A stretch of DNA of 64,000 nt from Agrostemma githago (GCA_958450325.1 OY288249.1:62870166-62934165), one strand, 5' to 3'; positions 1 to 12,413 are shown, numbered from the stretch's first letter. The notes: generated by a model from the sequence alone, not told the origin. Numbers and translations: made by a program.

Positions 1-1318
1 TTTCAGAATGATTCTTAAAACAATTTCATAGTCAGAGATTGAAACTTTCTTAATGATTCCTCAAACAATAAATGAGCGAAATTCAAGCGGCATAAGATTA
101 TACTAGCTAAGAAATCCAACAAGTAACAGCATAATAAAGCAGTTCAAATGCATATACACGACCTCATCAACCAAGCTAAAAGATACCAACTCCAGTTACC
201 CATCAAATATCCGATTTTCACAAAATGTTCGTCAAAGTATGAAATTTTCAGTAAATGGGTTAAATTCAAGTGGCGTAAGTTCATAGAAGTAAACCGAAAA
301 GCAAACATTCGGCATAATAAAGCAGTTCATCTGCTTATACAAAACCTGGTCAGCTGAACCCCATACAATTATATTGCTTATACATTCACCTTTTTCTACT
401 AGTGATGGTTACATGGGAAATTAATCAAATGAAGAACTGAATCTTAGAACAAAGGAAAGTTCAGCAGGAATTGAAGAAGGGCAAGTAATCAATTTTCTTA
501 TTCATGTCAGAGTGTGTAATTCTATCATCCTAAGGTTTCCAACTTATTCCCGACTCTCATCCAGACTCAAGACAAGTTAACTTGAGGTCATCATAACCAC
601 AACAATCCAAATCCAGACTCCAAAGAAAACAACCACAATTCTCAAGTAACTCAACAGAACTACCAAATTCAGATTAATTTGAAAGGAATTCAACCCGTAG
701 GTGTTTTTTGTTTCAGTAAAAAAAGTATCGTTGCCCTGTTTATATCTAGCTCGAAGCCACAAACAGCACAACAAATTAGTAAAGCAAACACGGATCAAAT
801 CATCCAAAACCCAATTCAAAAACATCTGTGACATTGTGCGACACGTCTGCTAGTTTTTCAAGTCCCGCATCACTGATGCCTACCATAAATCTCAGATTGA
901 CAATGACAGAATAATAATTACAATGACTAAATATATTATGCATTTATCAGCCTATGAGGGTAACATTTGTGTTCAACAATTAGACTTATTTTTTTCTTCT
1001 GGTTAGTCTCTTATTTGTTTCGTACAACCCCTTGATCATGATATTTGACCCGCTTCTCTCTCCCTTTTCCCAAACCACTCTTTGAATTTCTCCATCCTCT
1101 CATTCATTCCACAACTCACACCTTCTAATTCCTTCCAATTTCACATGAATTTCATCACGTAAACCTGAAATTCACATCAAAATCCAATCTTTTTCACAAA
1201 GCTTACACCTTTTTTACTTCTTTTCCCCTGGGTATTGCTTATTTCCTCCTTTTAATGACGGGTAATCCAGTTTTTGGGAGTAAAAGGGTTCATTTCTGAG
1301 GTTTTATCAACTGGGTAT
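1..1318. other. AT-rich intergenic DNA, no gene recognised
   Basis: No ORF here has recognisable coding character, and the two short ones (148-357 and 577-834) look like chance reading frames. The only structural hint is a CTACTAGTG word near 396-404, which resembles the right terminus of a CACTA transposon. No matching left end lies inside the window. The last five bases before 1324 are the target duplication of the neighbouring LTR element. Confidence 0.5.
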
Positions 1319-1323
1319 CTCAT

Positions 1324-3009
1324 TGATGGTGGGAATTGTCGTGGATCCCGCCGATCAAATAATATAACCAACTAACCTAACGGTAGTTAGGGTAAGTCGG
1401 GTCGTGTCCACGGAGACGGTGTCGCAAGGTTTAGACTATGTCCGCCTAAAACGAGACTACGCTACCAAACAAACACAAAGAGCTACTAATTGATGAATTG
1501 TGATGAGAGGAGAAGTGGGAAGTAGACTAAGAATGAACTAGGCTAAACAAGGCTAAAATAGAATAACTAAACACAAACCAACTAGCAAACTAAAGAAATG
1601 AGACTAACTAATAAGATGAATCAAATATGAAGAAGAAGTGGGTTAGGTCGGGTTCAAAAGTGTAGTAGGGTGACTTGGGTGGTCAAGGGTGTAGGTGTCT
1701 TCTAATTGCTAGAATCGGTCCGGGCTCTCGCAACTTAAACCGATGTCGAGGTAGGTCCGGGCTCTCGCTACTTGGACCGATGTCGAGGTAGGTCCGGGCT
1801 CTCGCAACTTAGACCCTAGTCCGCACTCTCGTGACTACGACTATCCTCAACACTATCCTCAACATGACCACATACAAGACAAACAATGAGTAGAGGAAGA
1901 CTAGCATGAGAAGCATGGCCACTACAACTCATACAAGCATATCAACAAAAACATGGTGTGCCAAATATGTGACTAACAACAAAGATTCACCCTTTACCCC
2001 CAATCAAACCCTAATCATCCATAATCTACCCTTAATCCCCCTACTAACCCACAAGGAGACTACTCACACATATTCAAACTAACTACAACAATGAAAAGAG
2101 AAATCAACATCATAAACATCAAAACATTCATGGTGAACAATCAAGAACAATAAACAATAATCAATGATTAAAACTTGATGATAAAACAAAGATTAAGAGA
2201 AGAGAAATTATATCCACTACAATTGGATGAAAAAGATGAGAACTTGAATTAATAAGAAACCCAAATAAAACCCCAAGGTTGTCAATCTTGGATGAGTCTT
2301 CAAGAATCTTCTTAATTACAAAACTAATTAACTAAGATTAACTAATGATTAAAGGAAGATTAAAACTAATGAGAGGAACTAAATCTAGGGTTTATATGAT
2401 GTAGAGAGGCTTAAGATAGTCTAGGGTATGATAAGATGCATAAACAATACAAGAGGAAAGTATTTATAGGGGTACAAGAATGAAGGAGGGAGGAGAAAAG
2501 AATTGCGGGCTACAGCACACCGGTCCCGACCGGGACGGGATCATCCCGACCGGGACGGCCTGTCATCCCGACCGGGACGGGTTGGTCCTGACCGGGACGG
2601 CCCCAAAACAGGAGACCCCTCAAATGTGCACTTCATCCCGGACGGGATGAGGTCATACCCGTCGGGGATGAGTCTTGTAGGCCTCCAATATGATCTTTAA
2701 GGTTCCCCCTTGCTTCACATGGACTTCTCATCGATTCTCGGGACTCGGGATCGGGTCTCGGAGGCTCGGGATTGGGTCCCAAGGTCTCGGGGTCGAATCC
2801 AAGGCATCGAGTGATCGTTCCTCCACTTCGTTGGCTCCGAAAAGTGTATGTATTGAGTCGGAATCGCAACAACTCTTCACGAATGGTCTCGGGAACCTGA
2901 AACGAGCTAGAGGAAGCATAAGTAGCCCATGAACCGCTCCCAAGGAGCGATTCCGCAAGGAAATGGGACCAAAACACTACGAAATAGGCACTACAAACTA
3001 CACTTATCA
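1324..3009 (-). repeat. 3' LTR of the element at 1324-5961
   Basis: This is a 1686-bp LTR with TG...CA ends. On the minus strand it has a TATA box (CTATAAATAC, complement of 2460-2469), preceded by an array of TCCCGACCGGGA-type palindromes (about 2517-2675). Near its far end is a block at 1391-1430 (GTCGTGTCCACGGAGACGG) resembling the 'GTCC-ACAGGGA' block seen downstream of promoters in other plant LTRs, including 7800-7840 here. Three imperfect copies of GGTCCGGGCTCTCGC... occur at 1717-1815. Confidence 0.7.
2460..2680 (-). promoter_or_regulatory. LTR promoter: TATA box plus palindrome array
   Basis: A TATAAATA-type box read on the minus strand lies at 2460-2469. On its upstream side are at least four copies of CCCGACCGGGACGG (about 2525-2600) and two of the related TCCCGGACGGGATGA form (about 2636-2675). 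Position and repetition suggest U3 enhancer elements. Function is inferred. Confidence 0.5.
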
Positions 3010-5249
3010 ACTCCCCCACACTTAACCCTTACTCGCCCTCGAGTAAGCACATACTAACTACTAAACTAGCCGAGTGGGTATTAGCGCACCCTACGCCCTT
3101 TCAACTCACGCGAGTGCACTTAGAGGAAAAGTGCACTCCGCAAGGCAAGTGGGGTCTTGCGACAAAACTGTGGATGCAACCGGACACAAAACACATAAAC
3201 AACAAACACACAAACAAACAAACAAAAATCGGTTGCCCCCAAAAGAAAACAAATACCGCTTCCCTCAAACAAGCGGTGAAAGAAGCACCGGTTTAGGACT
3301 CAAGGCAAGTGACAACGTTCCCAAGCTAGCAATACAAACCAAAATGGACAAAACCCTAATAGTATGACGACAAAGCAACAAAAACGTTGGTAACTTACCT
3401 AGGTTCCTCCTAACCTTCTAAGGATGTACTACGGGACGATCGGCGGGATGGAAAGTGATGAACCACGGTGTTAGTCGACACAGTAGGTAAGTGAGACCCC
3501 GCCCCCTTTAGCGAAGAGCCAAGAGGGTCGTCCCATGCCCAAAACCGCCTAACTAGTCCAAGTAAAAAGGTGGAAACATGCAAAATGAGGGAAGACCGAC
3601 CCTTGTCGCTATCATCCTTCCTAGGGACTCGGTCCTTTGGTAGGCTCTTCACGGCAAAAGTCGGAAAAAGGCTTATTTTTGTGGGGTTAGAATCTTTTTG
3701 TGAGACGATTTTCTTTTGGCATTTTCTCTTTTCTTTTGCATTTTTGCTTTGTATTTTGCCATGCCATTTCTTTTTCTTCTTTTCTATTTTCTTTTTGGCT
3801 TTTGTGCCCTTTCTTTTTCTTCTTTCTTTTCTTTCTTTCATTTTTTTTTTCTTTCTTTTTCTTTTCTTTGCCCTTTTGGCTTGATTTGGCTTTTTGGCAT
3901 TTCTTATTGCAACAAGAAAAATGACTTCAACAATTTGCAATTTTATTGTGTGGAAATGTGTAGGAGGTAGGGGAATGGATGAGTCGGGACGGCGCCTTCC
4001 CTTCAAACCCACAAAAAGGTGGAGAAATTGGACTAATCAAACGATCCTAGACACGGTCACCTAAGGGACGAGACTCGGTAACCAAGGCCTTTTCACACCG
4101 TGGGTGGTCATAATGGTCAAAGGTGCAAATCCCGTAGTAAATCCCTAGTAAGCTAGGTGGACTCAAGGTAAAGGACCAACGAAATCATTGATTTAGGGTC
4201 ATTCTACTAGACTAAAGTCCAAGACTTGATTTATACCACTAGGAAGGGAAAGTAAACACTCGCACACTAGCCTCTAAACCGGGTTTTCGAAAACCGTTTA
4301 CACACAAGACACAACTACACACACAACGAAGACACGACGAAACGAAAGAAAAAGAGATAAAGGGCCACAAAACAAAAACAAACAAAACAAACAAACAAAC
4401 AAACAACATAAACACCACCCCGAGCTTCCAAACAAGCCACCAAATCAACCAAACTTTACAAAGCTCCTCCCGAGCACACAACATCACAATCTCCTCCAAA
4501 CTCCACAAGAGATAAAGAAGAAAAAGGGATAAAGATGTTACCGGAAGTCTTGAAAGCTCTCCAAAGCTATCGGTGATTCAAGCAACCTATAAGGAAAAAG
4601 GGAGGCAAAACACGCACAACACAACAAATACACGATACAATGACATAAAAGGAAAACAAACAAAAGGAAAATCTTCAAATAAAATAAAGGAAAATTTTTA
4701 TGAAAATTTTTCAAATTTTTAGGGTTTTTAAAGATTTTTCGAAAAACTACGAAAATAAAACTAACTACGATAGAATATCGCTCCCCCACACTTAAGTTGA
4801 GCCATGTCCTCATGCTCGACCGTAATGCATGGGAGCACAAAAGAAAAGAAACTACGAAAATAAAGCTAAAAATCAAAAAGTGGAGAAAATGGTAGAAAGT
4901 GTCCGGCCGGGGTGTAGTCAAGTCACCATGGGCCGAGACAAGAAAAGATATGGATGGGGGAAGAAATAAAAAGAAAGAAATAAAAAGAAATGGGAGGGGA
5001 GGACTAGGTGTAATCAAGTCACCTAGCCCGGATTCCGCCCAAATCCGACTAAATCCTACAAAAAAAAGTGTGAAAATCTTGAAAAATTTGGATTTTGAAA
5101 TGACTCTCGATGTAGTCACGTCATCGAGAGTCGGGAGCAACAACTACCAAGGCCCTGAGGGCCACCATGACACAAATGACTCAAGGGAAAGGGGGGGCAA
5201 ACAATAGAAAACAAGCAGTAATAGACGGAAAAGAAAGGATAGTTGTCGT
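3010..5249. other. Internal non-coding region of the LTR element
   Basis: No retroviral-type protein is visible. 3686-3890 is an extreme T/C-rich tract whose complement would encode a lysine-rich run; this is composition, not a gene. A second polypurine-like motif (CTTAAGTGTGGGGGAG on the minus strand, 4782-4797) follows a sequence reading AGGACATGGCTCAA, as found near the 3' end of internal regions in Tat/Athila-type elements. This suggests the interior is itself a chimera. Confidence 0.45.
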
Positions 5250-5961
5250 ACCCATCGGTTAGCAACTCACTCGCTCCATCGTCTCAACGGTCAATGTAAG
5301 AACTTTGCTTCTCGTCGTCATTGTTCTTCCTCTCCAATCGCGATACGGATCCATGGTTGGGGTATAAAGGTATAGTGAGGTGGGTTTTGACGCGAAAGTC
5401 GGTTTAAAGTGAAGAGAAAGTGAGGTGAAAACGTGTATGTGAGGTGTAAGGGTCATATAATGAAGGTAAGGACATGTAGGGAGGTTGGGAGGGGGTATAA
5501 AGTGGTAGGGTGGGCTCAAATGACGAAGAAAAAGGCCAAAGGAGGACAGGGGGTCCATCCCGGTCGGGATGGGTGGTCCCGGTCGGGATGACCGGCTCGT
5601 CCCGATGGGGAAGCTCTGGTCCCGGTCGGGATGAGCAGTCAGTAGACCCATATTTTGTGTACCTCATCCCGGACGGGATGACATCCATCCCGTCCGGGAT
5701 GGGCCGGTCTCGGAGGCTCGGGATTGGGTCCCAAGGTCTCGGGGTCGAATCCAAGGCATCGAGTGATCGTTCCTCCACTTCGTTGGCTCCGAAAAGTGTA
5801 TGTATTGAGTCGGAATCGCTCCAACTCTTCACGAATGGTCTCGGGAACCTGAAACGAGCTAGAGGAAGCATAAGTAGCCCATGAACCGCTCCCAAGGAGC
5901 GATTCCGCAAGGAAATGGGACCAAAACACTACGAAATAGGCACTACAAACTACACTTATCA
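5250..5961 (-). repeat. Rearranged 5' LTR of the element at 1324-5961
   Basis: The segment 5703-5961 matches 2749-3009 almost base for base. Leftward it keeps the palindromic TCCCGGTCGGGAT motifs (about 5560-5705) but then diverges completely from the left LTR. The roughly 900-bp R/U5-like half of the left LTR is missing. The left limit given here is only approximate. Either this LTR was deleted and replaced, or two related elements recombined. Confidence 0.5.
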
Positions 5962-5966
5962 CTCAT

Positions 5967-6869
5967 AAGAATATTGGGTTTCCTGCAAATATATACAGCA
6001 GTGTAAAACAAGTTTCCTCCCTCTTACATTTCTGCTGCTGCTCCCATTAAAACAAATAAAACGAAGATGAGCAAGTCATCTATTCCTTCATTTTTTGTTA
6101 CCTAGACAGATTAGACAGCTCAAATGCATTATATTTCTCAATCATACAAAAACCCTATATTAACAAATCTAGAAACAAAAACCCTTAATTAACTTCAAAA
6201 TCTGGTAGAAACACAACCTTAACAAATAATTGATAAGAAAAAAAATCAATTAAAGGCAAAAGAAGATAGAAATACAATAAACAAACAAGAACTTGAGAGC
6301 AACAAACCTTCGGCTAGAATGGAGAGGCAACTGCTGCTATGAGAATGGAGAGGCAATTGCTGCTGCGAGAATGGAGAAGCAACAAACCCTAAAATCGAAG
6401 AATGGAATCGACAATAGATATCAACGTATCGAGAATGGAATCGACAATGGGTTAAAATCGGAGTGCAAGTAGCGAGAATGGGTTGGAATGGAGAGTGATG
6501 GATGAGGAGCGAGCAGCGAGCAGCAAACGGCGGGATTTGGGGCTGAGTTTCGTCGATGGAAAACTAGAGCTCTGGCTTGGGTTTTTGTCGGGGATGGATA
6601 AGGGAAGAGGATGACTGTAACAAGTTTTGAAAATAAGGGAGAGAGTAGCTAAGTCTTTTTTTTTATTAAAATTAAAATAGGAAGGGTAGTGAGGCGTCAA
6701 TAAGGAAACGACGCCTCCTATCTTTTTTTTAGACTTTTATTACAATTTATATCTAAATGTGACTCACCAAGTATTTTTTCTTTAAAAAAAAAGATAAATT
6801 ATTTGTAGCTATTTACCTAAAACGCCTCAAATGAAGAGACGCAATTCTATGTTTTTTTACTAGTGAATC
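5967..6869. other. Intergenic, possible eroded CACTA end
   Basis: No gene is seen. A GAGAATGGA-type word recurs at 6316-6490. At 6690-6866 there are several GACGCCTC/GAGGCGTC words, and the stretch closes with TTTTTTTACTAGTG, resembling a CACTA right terminus with subterminal repeats. The opposite terminus was not found, so this is only a possible fragment. Confidence 0.25.
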
Positions 6870-7061
6870 CAAATGGGCCGTACTCTGTGCACGACCCACC
6901 AAGATATAGAGTGGGTTCGAATGGGCCCGAACTCCCACAAAGTTCGGTGGCGTCTCCAACTTCGATTTAAATTTCAATCCGAGATCCATCTCACATGAGA
7001 TTCATTCGTCTCCCCAAACTCGCACGTGGCCGCGTCGGGGTGGACCTATGTCATGTCCACA
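6870..7061 (+). repeat. LTR end fragment, Ogre/Retand-like family
   Basis: About 190 bp here matches the 3' end of the solo LTR at 17642-20247 (its 20060-20247 part) and, inverted, the beginning of the LTRs at 51392 and 60426. It includes the AGAGTGGG, CAAAGTTCGGTGGCG and GCGTCGGGGTGGACCTA blocks and ends exactly at the terminal GTCCACA. The rest of the LTR is missing. Substitutions are numerous, so it is an old copy. Confidence 0.7.
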
Positions 7062-7702
7062 GGTTTAGGAGTGGATTGAAATAGATTTACTTCATTCTAA
7101 TGTTTGGTTGAACCTTTTTGGGATCGAGTTGGAACCCCAAGGGGTTGTAAATCCACTTCAACCCCTTGGAATCACAATCTCTCCCCTCACCCCATGATTC
7201 CAACTCCATACATATATTCACACATTACAATCCAATTACAATCAATTAAAGGATCGAACCAAACAACCATTAATAAACATGGGTTCTAATTCCATCCCTC
7301 TCTTATATTAGAATCCAATCCATTTCATTTGTTTGAACCAAACGACCCCTAAATCTAAACCAATTCCATCTTTTTTTTCCCTCAAAACCTTACCAAATTT
7401 TTCGAAAACTTTACGATCATGTATCATAATTCGCACGTGAAACAAGTAATTTTGTTTTTATTAATAATTCCATTTTTTAATACACAAAATATATGTTATC
7501 TTATTGATTTTTTTGTTTAATTTATATTAAGCCCTAGTTAGATTCTTCTTTAATTTTTTAATTCCGCACATAATTATCATTTGAAATAATTAGGTTTGTT
7601 GATTTTATTAACAATCTTACTTTTAAAAATAATCATTGAATGTTAAATTATTGATTGAATGTTTTTCCTAATAAGCCCTAATTTGAACATCGTGAAGCAT
7701 CT
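7062..7702. other. AT-rich intergenic DNA
   Basis: No coding sequence is seen. The segment 7100-7350 has TTTGGTTGAACC near one end and GAACCAAACGACCCCTA near the other, like the Harbinger-type MITEs at 28224 and 34996, but no clean termini or target duplication could be placed. Confidence 0.35.
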
Positions 7703-8821
7703 TGCTGACGGGCACCCCAATCGGATCGGTCGTTTAGCGAAGGACGGGAGGTCAAACAATATTTATAGACTCGGAATAACACAAAAACTACTAGAGTAAT
7801 CGTGGTAAGTCGAGGTCGGTCCACAGGGAACGGAGTGTATTGATCGAGTTAGAAGTGATGCGTTTGATGTCTAGAGGGGGGGGGTTCTAAGGGTCGAGTC
7901 TATACTAGCGAAATGACTACGAAAATAGCTAGGGGTGATCAATCTAGAAAGGCGTTAGGGGGAAGTCGGGATTCGGAATATGGAGTCTAAGAAGGTCGGG
8001 ATCGAGTTTTTGTCGCAACATTGATAAAGGGAGAATGCCACCTTTCGGTTTTTCACCTAACCCACCTAAAAACCCGCTTTCGCGGCGAAGAAGGGTAAGT
8101 CTCTTGTTATGGTAATTTCTACCCCGAGTTTCCCCATATTGATAGAAACGAGTCAAGGTCGGTCTAGTTGGCCGGACTAAAACAACAATGACACAACAAC
8201 CACAAACAAGATAAACCAACAAGCAAGCAACCCACCAACATCCCTTAATTCAAATAATCCAAGTCCTCATCCCTAAACCCCCAACAAGAAATCTACTCAC
8301 TAATCATAATGGAAAGCAACAAAACATTAACTAAGGAGAAACTAACTAAAGCATGCATACTAACTAGCTAGATCTAAGGAAAATAACTACAAAATAATGA
8401 GGAAACTACAATCTAACAATTACCCACTAAACTATGAAACTACCAAATTAAACTAGAGAATAATCTAGAACAACATAAATAAAATCTAGAGAAACTAACA
8501 ACACTAAGATAATCTAAACAACAATAATGAAAGAACACTAAAATAAATCTAAACTAGAGATTAGAGAGTGGAAAGAAATGTACCAACTATGAAGATCTAC
8601 AAATAATAAGAAGATTGCATAAATAAAGATTGAATCTTTGATGGAGAAGATGAAGAACTTGTCACTAATTCTTCAATAGACCCACAAATCTTCAAATAAA
8701 ACTTGACATAATCTTCTACAAACTTGAAATCTAGAGAATTATTGATGGAAACTAAGTAGATCTACTACTAAAATTACTATGTAAGCTACTAGAATTATGG
8801 AGAATTACTACTAGAATACTA

Positions 8822-9025
8822 CTCCCTCCGAGTTCCTATTATTGTCCCAAAAGGTTTTGGGGTGAAAAATAAGGAAGGGGAAATGAGTGGTTGAAAAAAG
8901 GAGGAAGAGAGAGAAATGGGAGAGTAATTGTGGACCACACATTAATGGCCTAAAAAGAAAAGTGGGACAAAAATCAAACTCAGCCCCAAAAGGAAAGTTG
9001 GACAATAATAGGAACTCGGAGGGAG
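8822..9025. mobile_element. Stowaway-type MITE
   Basis: It is a 204-bp element with terminal inverted repeats starting CTCCCTCCGAGTTCC, flanked by TA on each side (8820-8821, 9026-9027). It is clearly the same family as 27400-27606. It lies within the decayed LTR 7703-11948. Confidence 0.88.
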
Positions 9026-9130
9026 TACTAGATTACTCTACTAATGGATGGTGTAATATGATGGAGGAACTAAACTAATGGAAGCCTCTACACTAATGAT
9101 GGAATGCCTTGTCCAAGAAACTAGGGTAAC

Positions 9131-9475
9131 ATTTATATAGTAATGCCTTAATGGGTCTCTTAACCTAAAGCCCAAATCCAACTTTTACTTCATTAGTGAG
9201 ACAATCACTCTTTGCATCTTCATGGGGTGAAACTTCGCCTTGCGGTTTGACGAATTAATCCCACCGGGTGAAATTTCGTCCGGTGAGATTTTCTTCTCAT
9301 TTTGCGGTTTTTGGCATTTTTCTCCATCGAGGAAAATTTCACCCAGTGGGCGAAATTTCGCCCGTTCATTTTCGCCCGGTGAGATAGCTCGAAAAATCTT
9401 CGGGGAGGCAAATTACCGTCGGGTGAAATTTCGCCCGGTGGTACTTCATTTGGTGAAATTTCACCCGGTCATATT
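9131..9475 (-). promoter_or_regulatory. LTR promoter with GAAATTTCGCCC palindromes
   Basis: A minus-strand TATA-like box (CTATATAAAT, complement of 9131-9140) is followed on its upstream side by at least six copies of GAAATTTCGCCCGGTG or its complement between 9226 and 9475. One forms the 16-base palindrome GGGCGAAATTTCGCCC (about 9347-9362). The design matches the U3 arrays in the other LTR families of this window. Confidence 0.5.
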
Positions 9476-9489
9476 TCTGGCCTCTTTAT

Positions 9490-11659
9490 TGTAATACTCG
9501 TCGTGTACTACTAGTGTTTCCTATATAATTTGGGTCTCGTTATAGGTAGTAGAATATATAATTGGTTGACCCGTTTAGCTTAACTCATGTTACGAGGTTC
9601 GTATCTTATGTCTATCGGGTCTCAATAGTGTCCCTCCTTATATAGTTGTTAACCCGTCTCTTTTAACCTGTCTACAATACCCGATTAGCATAACTCATTT
9701 CTTATATAAGTAATATACTCGTATTTATGTTTCTTATACACGTATTTTAATACCCTAATAAAAAGAAAAGAAAAAAAACAAAGCACTAAACTCCTAATAC
9801 CAAAACAAATAAACGCACTAACCTTCAATCTTAATACCCTAAACCTACGCAACTCACTACGCCTCTTTCATTCATCTTCTATCACCGCAACTTCTTCTTT
9901 ATTCCTTGCATCCCACCACCATCAAGCTCCTTCACGCATCCTCGGCCTTCTACCTGTGGTCTTGTCATGACTAGACACATCGCACACAACCGGGTTCACT
10001 GCCCTTGTTCTATAACAAGCAACTATAGGTATATTACCTTGTCTTTTCTATTTTAGGGCCGTAGTGTGTTTTCTGGTGTTGTATTATAAGGGTCACGACC
10101 ATAGTACCGACAAAGTCGGGGTTTCTGCGTTGGTATCGAGTTGTAATTGACGTTGTCGTGTTGTTACGATTGTCGGGTTATTACCGTTATTGTGTCGGGC
10201 TGTCAGGTTACTGTCGTATTGTTGTGGGTGTCGGACTGTCGGGCTTTGTTGTTTCTTTCGTCGTATGTTGCTGCTATATCGGTACCTTGTCATGGTCGTT
10301 GGTTGTGGGTGCCGCCATTGTTGGGCCCTTGTGATACCAAGGTCTAGGACTCTCCGTAAATTGATGATGGTGTTGAGTAAGGGGAGTTGTTATTGTTGTT
10401 GTCGGGTACTAGTTACGTAGGTGGTTGTAGTCTTGGGTTTTTCTTAGTTGCTATTACGTATCGTGCTGTTGTCGAGTCTCTAGTACAGTGTTAGGATGGT
10501 ATGTGCTACGTGATAACTAGGTTGGGGTTAGCATGGTGTCACGTTTGGTGGTCCTCGGTTTGGCGTAAGCACGACTTACGGTCGTTAATAGTGGGTCGAT
10601 CTCATTTTATAAGTTAACTAGGTTGGGTCGGTCTTATTGTATAGTTCAGATGGGTCGGTGTCGATTCCATTTTATAATTTAGTTAGACGGTATAGATGTT
10701 ATTTTATTATCTAGCTACGTTAGGGCCGATATTAATTTCAAGATACAATATGTTATTAGGACCGGACTTCGTACAATCTCCATGGTGAATTGTACTACTG
10801 ACGCGGTGGTGACCTGCTGACTAGGTAAGGTTTTCCTTACTTAGAATACGTTAATATTATTATTATGATGCATGTATGAGTTACGAGTACGATGTGATAT
10901 CGTGCTAAGGAGAATGATGTTGAACAATAATGGGGGAATGATTGATGAATATTGATATATATTGGAGTTGGCGAGGCTAGCTTTAGACCTAGCCGGGGCC
11001 TCTGTTCACGGTCCCCTCCCTGATTTCTCCTCGCGGGTTGTTGAACCTGCGGGGGGTGTGCACACTCGGAATGAAAGGGCCTGCCAGAAGAGTTGAGATG
11101 AGATTATTGATATGGTACCGTGATGGTATTGAATGTTGAGATGAGATTATTGATATGGTACCGTGATGGTATTGAATGTGGAGATGATATTATCGATTGG
11201 TACGGTACTGAGACAGTTGAGATTGGATGTTCTATTTTACGCCCCTGTATTATGATGTTGGCATGTTCTAACCGTTTTCATTGTCTAAATTGTCACCCTA
11301 TTTTATTGGGGACCTGCGACGATCCATTTGACATTTCCGGTCTTTTGGGGAGTAGTGCTAGTTTGTAGGTTGATGATGTGTGATGATTGTATTCTGGTTG
11401 ACTGTACGGAATGGGTCTGCACTGTCACTGAACACGTTTATATATAGTTTGTAATCATATTAAGTTGCGCTTCCGCTGCTGTAATTGTGTCACCATGCTA
11501 TGTAGATATGAGATTGTATTAATTTATTATTTAGTTTTAAATGGTTGGTTTCTGAATTGTATTGTAATGGACTGCTACCTCGGGTTATACCGAGATGGTA
11601 ACACCTTTATTTACTTGGAAATGTCTTGATCAGGCTTCCGGATAAATGGGGGTGTTACA
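9490..11659 (-). mobile_element. Solo LTR, chromovirus (Tekay/Del)-like
   Basis: The element begins TGTAATACTCG at 9490 and ends GGTGTTACA at 11659. It has perfect flanking duplications TTTAT (9485-9489 and 11660-11664) and no second LTR or internal region, so it is a solo LTR of 2170 bp. Read on the minus strand it opens TGTAACACCCCC and soon has AGGTGTTACCATCTCGG, a pattern I associate with Tekay/Del Ty3-gypsy LTRs. A 43-bp sequence is tandemly duplicated at 11093-11178, with a decayed third copy. Confidence 0.75.
11093..11178. repeat. Two-copy 43-bp tandem repeat in solo LTR
   Basis: Two identical 43-bp units start TTGAGATGAGATTATTG at 11093 and 11136. A degenerate third copy follows to about 11205. 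Confidence 0.85.
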
Positions 11660-11948
11660 TTTATCTTGTCTCATTCTTCGTCGATTGATTGGATGAATTG
11701 AACTTTAAGCTGTGTGCTTTGCTCTTTGGACGGTATTCCCTTCTCTTGTGCTCGTGGAAGCTCGATCGTGATTTCGGTGCCAAATCATATCAAAATTGAT
11801 AGAAAAACTACCAAAAACACGTAAATCGCACAAGAGGGACGCTAATGCGAGAAGTAATCAAAATATTGCGATAATCGCACTCTAAACTCGCAAAACGAGG
11901 AAAACGGGTCTAAATGAGGGAAAAACGGTCTAAATTTAGCACACAACA

Positions 11949-12203
11949 CTTGCCCAACTTAAGCGTGTGTAAATTCCTTTGTTACTCAAGTGTTTGATAG
12001 CATGTCACTCCGCGGCCGACGGCGCACAGTGGCGGCCACAATGAATGGTAGGGGCGCACGATGAGTATTTGGCGATTGATGATTAATTATGATGATTGAG
12101 AAAAAATGAACTGATGAAGAGAGAAAAGGGGTTGTGATTTGTGACTAGTGATGGTAATTGATGTTAGAAAAAAATGAGAAGAGTGATTTTGGAAAAGTTG
12201 GTA
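11949..12203. other. Remnant of LTR-element interior, no gene
   Basis: A purine-rich tract on the minus strand lies next to the LTR end at 11948. The rest is short non-coding sequence of unclear origin up to the next MITE. Confidence 0.35.
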
Positions 12204-12413
12204 CTCCCTCCAATTTTTATTTATCTTTTATGTTTTCTTATTGGACTTAAACATCATTTCTTTCCTATTTCTATTTTGGGTCATCAACATGTGGTCTAGA
12301 ATTACCCTTACATTTATTTCTCTTTCATCATTCTTTTCTTTTGAGCCACACATTCCTACACCATTATTTTTCACCCAAAAGTCAAATGGGAACATAAATA
12401 AAATCAGAGGGAG
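12204..12413. mobile_element. Stowaway-type MITE
   Basis: The element is 210 bp with TA on both sides (12202-12203 and 12414-12415) and CTCCCTC/GAGGGAG termini. The subterminal regions (TTTTTATTTATCTTTT and AACATAAATAAAATC) are imperfectly complementary. Confidence 0.75.

Larger units (their letters stand above)
1324..5961 (-). mobile_element. Non-autonomous LTR retrotransposon, minus orientation
   Basis: The element starts TGATGG at 1324 and ends TTATCA at 5961. Both sides carry the same five bases, CTCAT (1319-1323 and 5962-5966), which fits an LTR-element target duplication. A segment of about 260 bp next to each right-hand LTR edge (about 2749-3009 and 5703-5961) is nearly identical. Immediately inside the left LTR, the sequence read on the minus strand is purine-rich and ends in GTGTGGGGGAG, the usual polypurine tract, so the element runs right to left. 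The internal part (3010 to about 5250) contains no reverse transcriptase, integrase or gag reading frame; its long ORFs are low-complexity. I read it as a LARD/TRIM-like derivative with a badly rearranged 5' LTR. The family cannot be fixed by eye. Confidence 0.75.
7703..11948 (-). mobile_element. Decayed LTR with two nested insertions
   Basis: This reads as one LTR starting TGCTGACGGG at 7703 and ending TTAGCACACAACA at 11948, once the MITE at 8822-9025 and the solo LTR at 9490-11659 are removed. Support: a block GGTAAGTCGAGGTCGGTCC at about 7805 parallels the one in the LTR at 1324; a minus-strand TATA (complement of 9131-9140) has palindromic repeats upstream of it; and just past 11948 the minus strand reads as a purine-rich tract (CTTAAGTTGGGCAAG), as expected next to a 3' LTR. 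Internal sequence is lost after about 12010. No target duplication was found, so the outer limits are tentative. Confidence 0.5.

Noticed and set aside
3410..4012. 200-codon Lys-rich minus-strand ORF
   Set aside because: It is the complement of a T/C-rich tract (3686-3890) in the non-coding interior of an LTR element; no domain is present.
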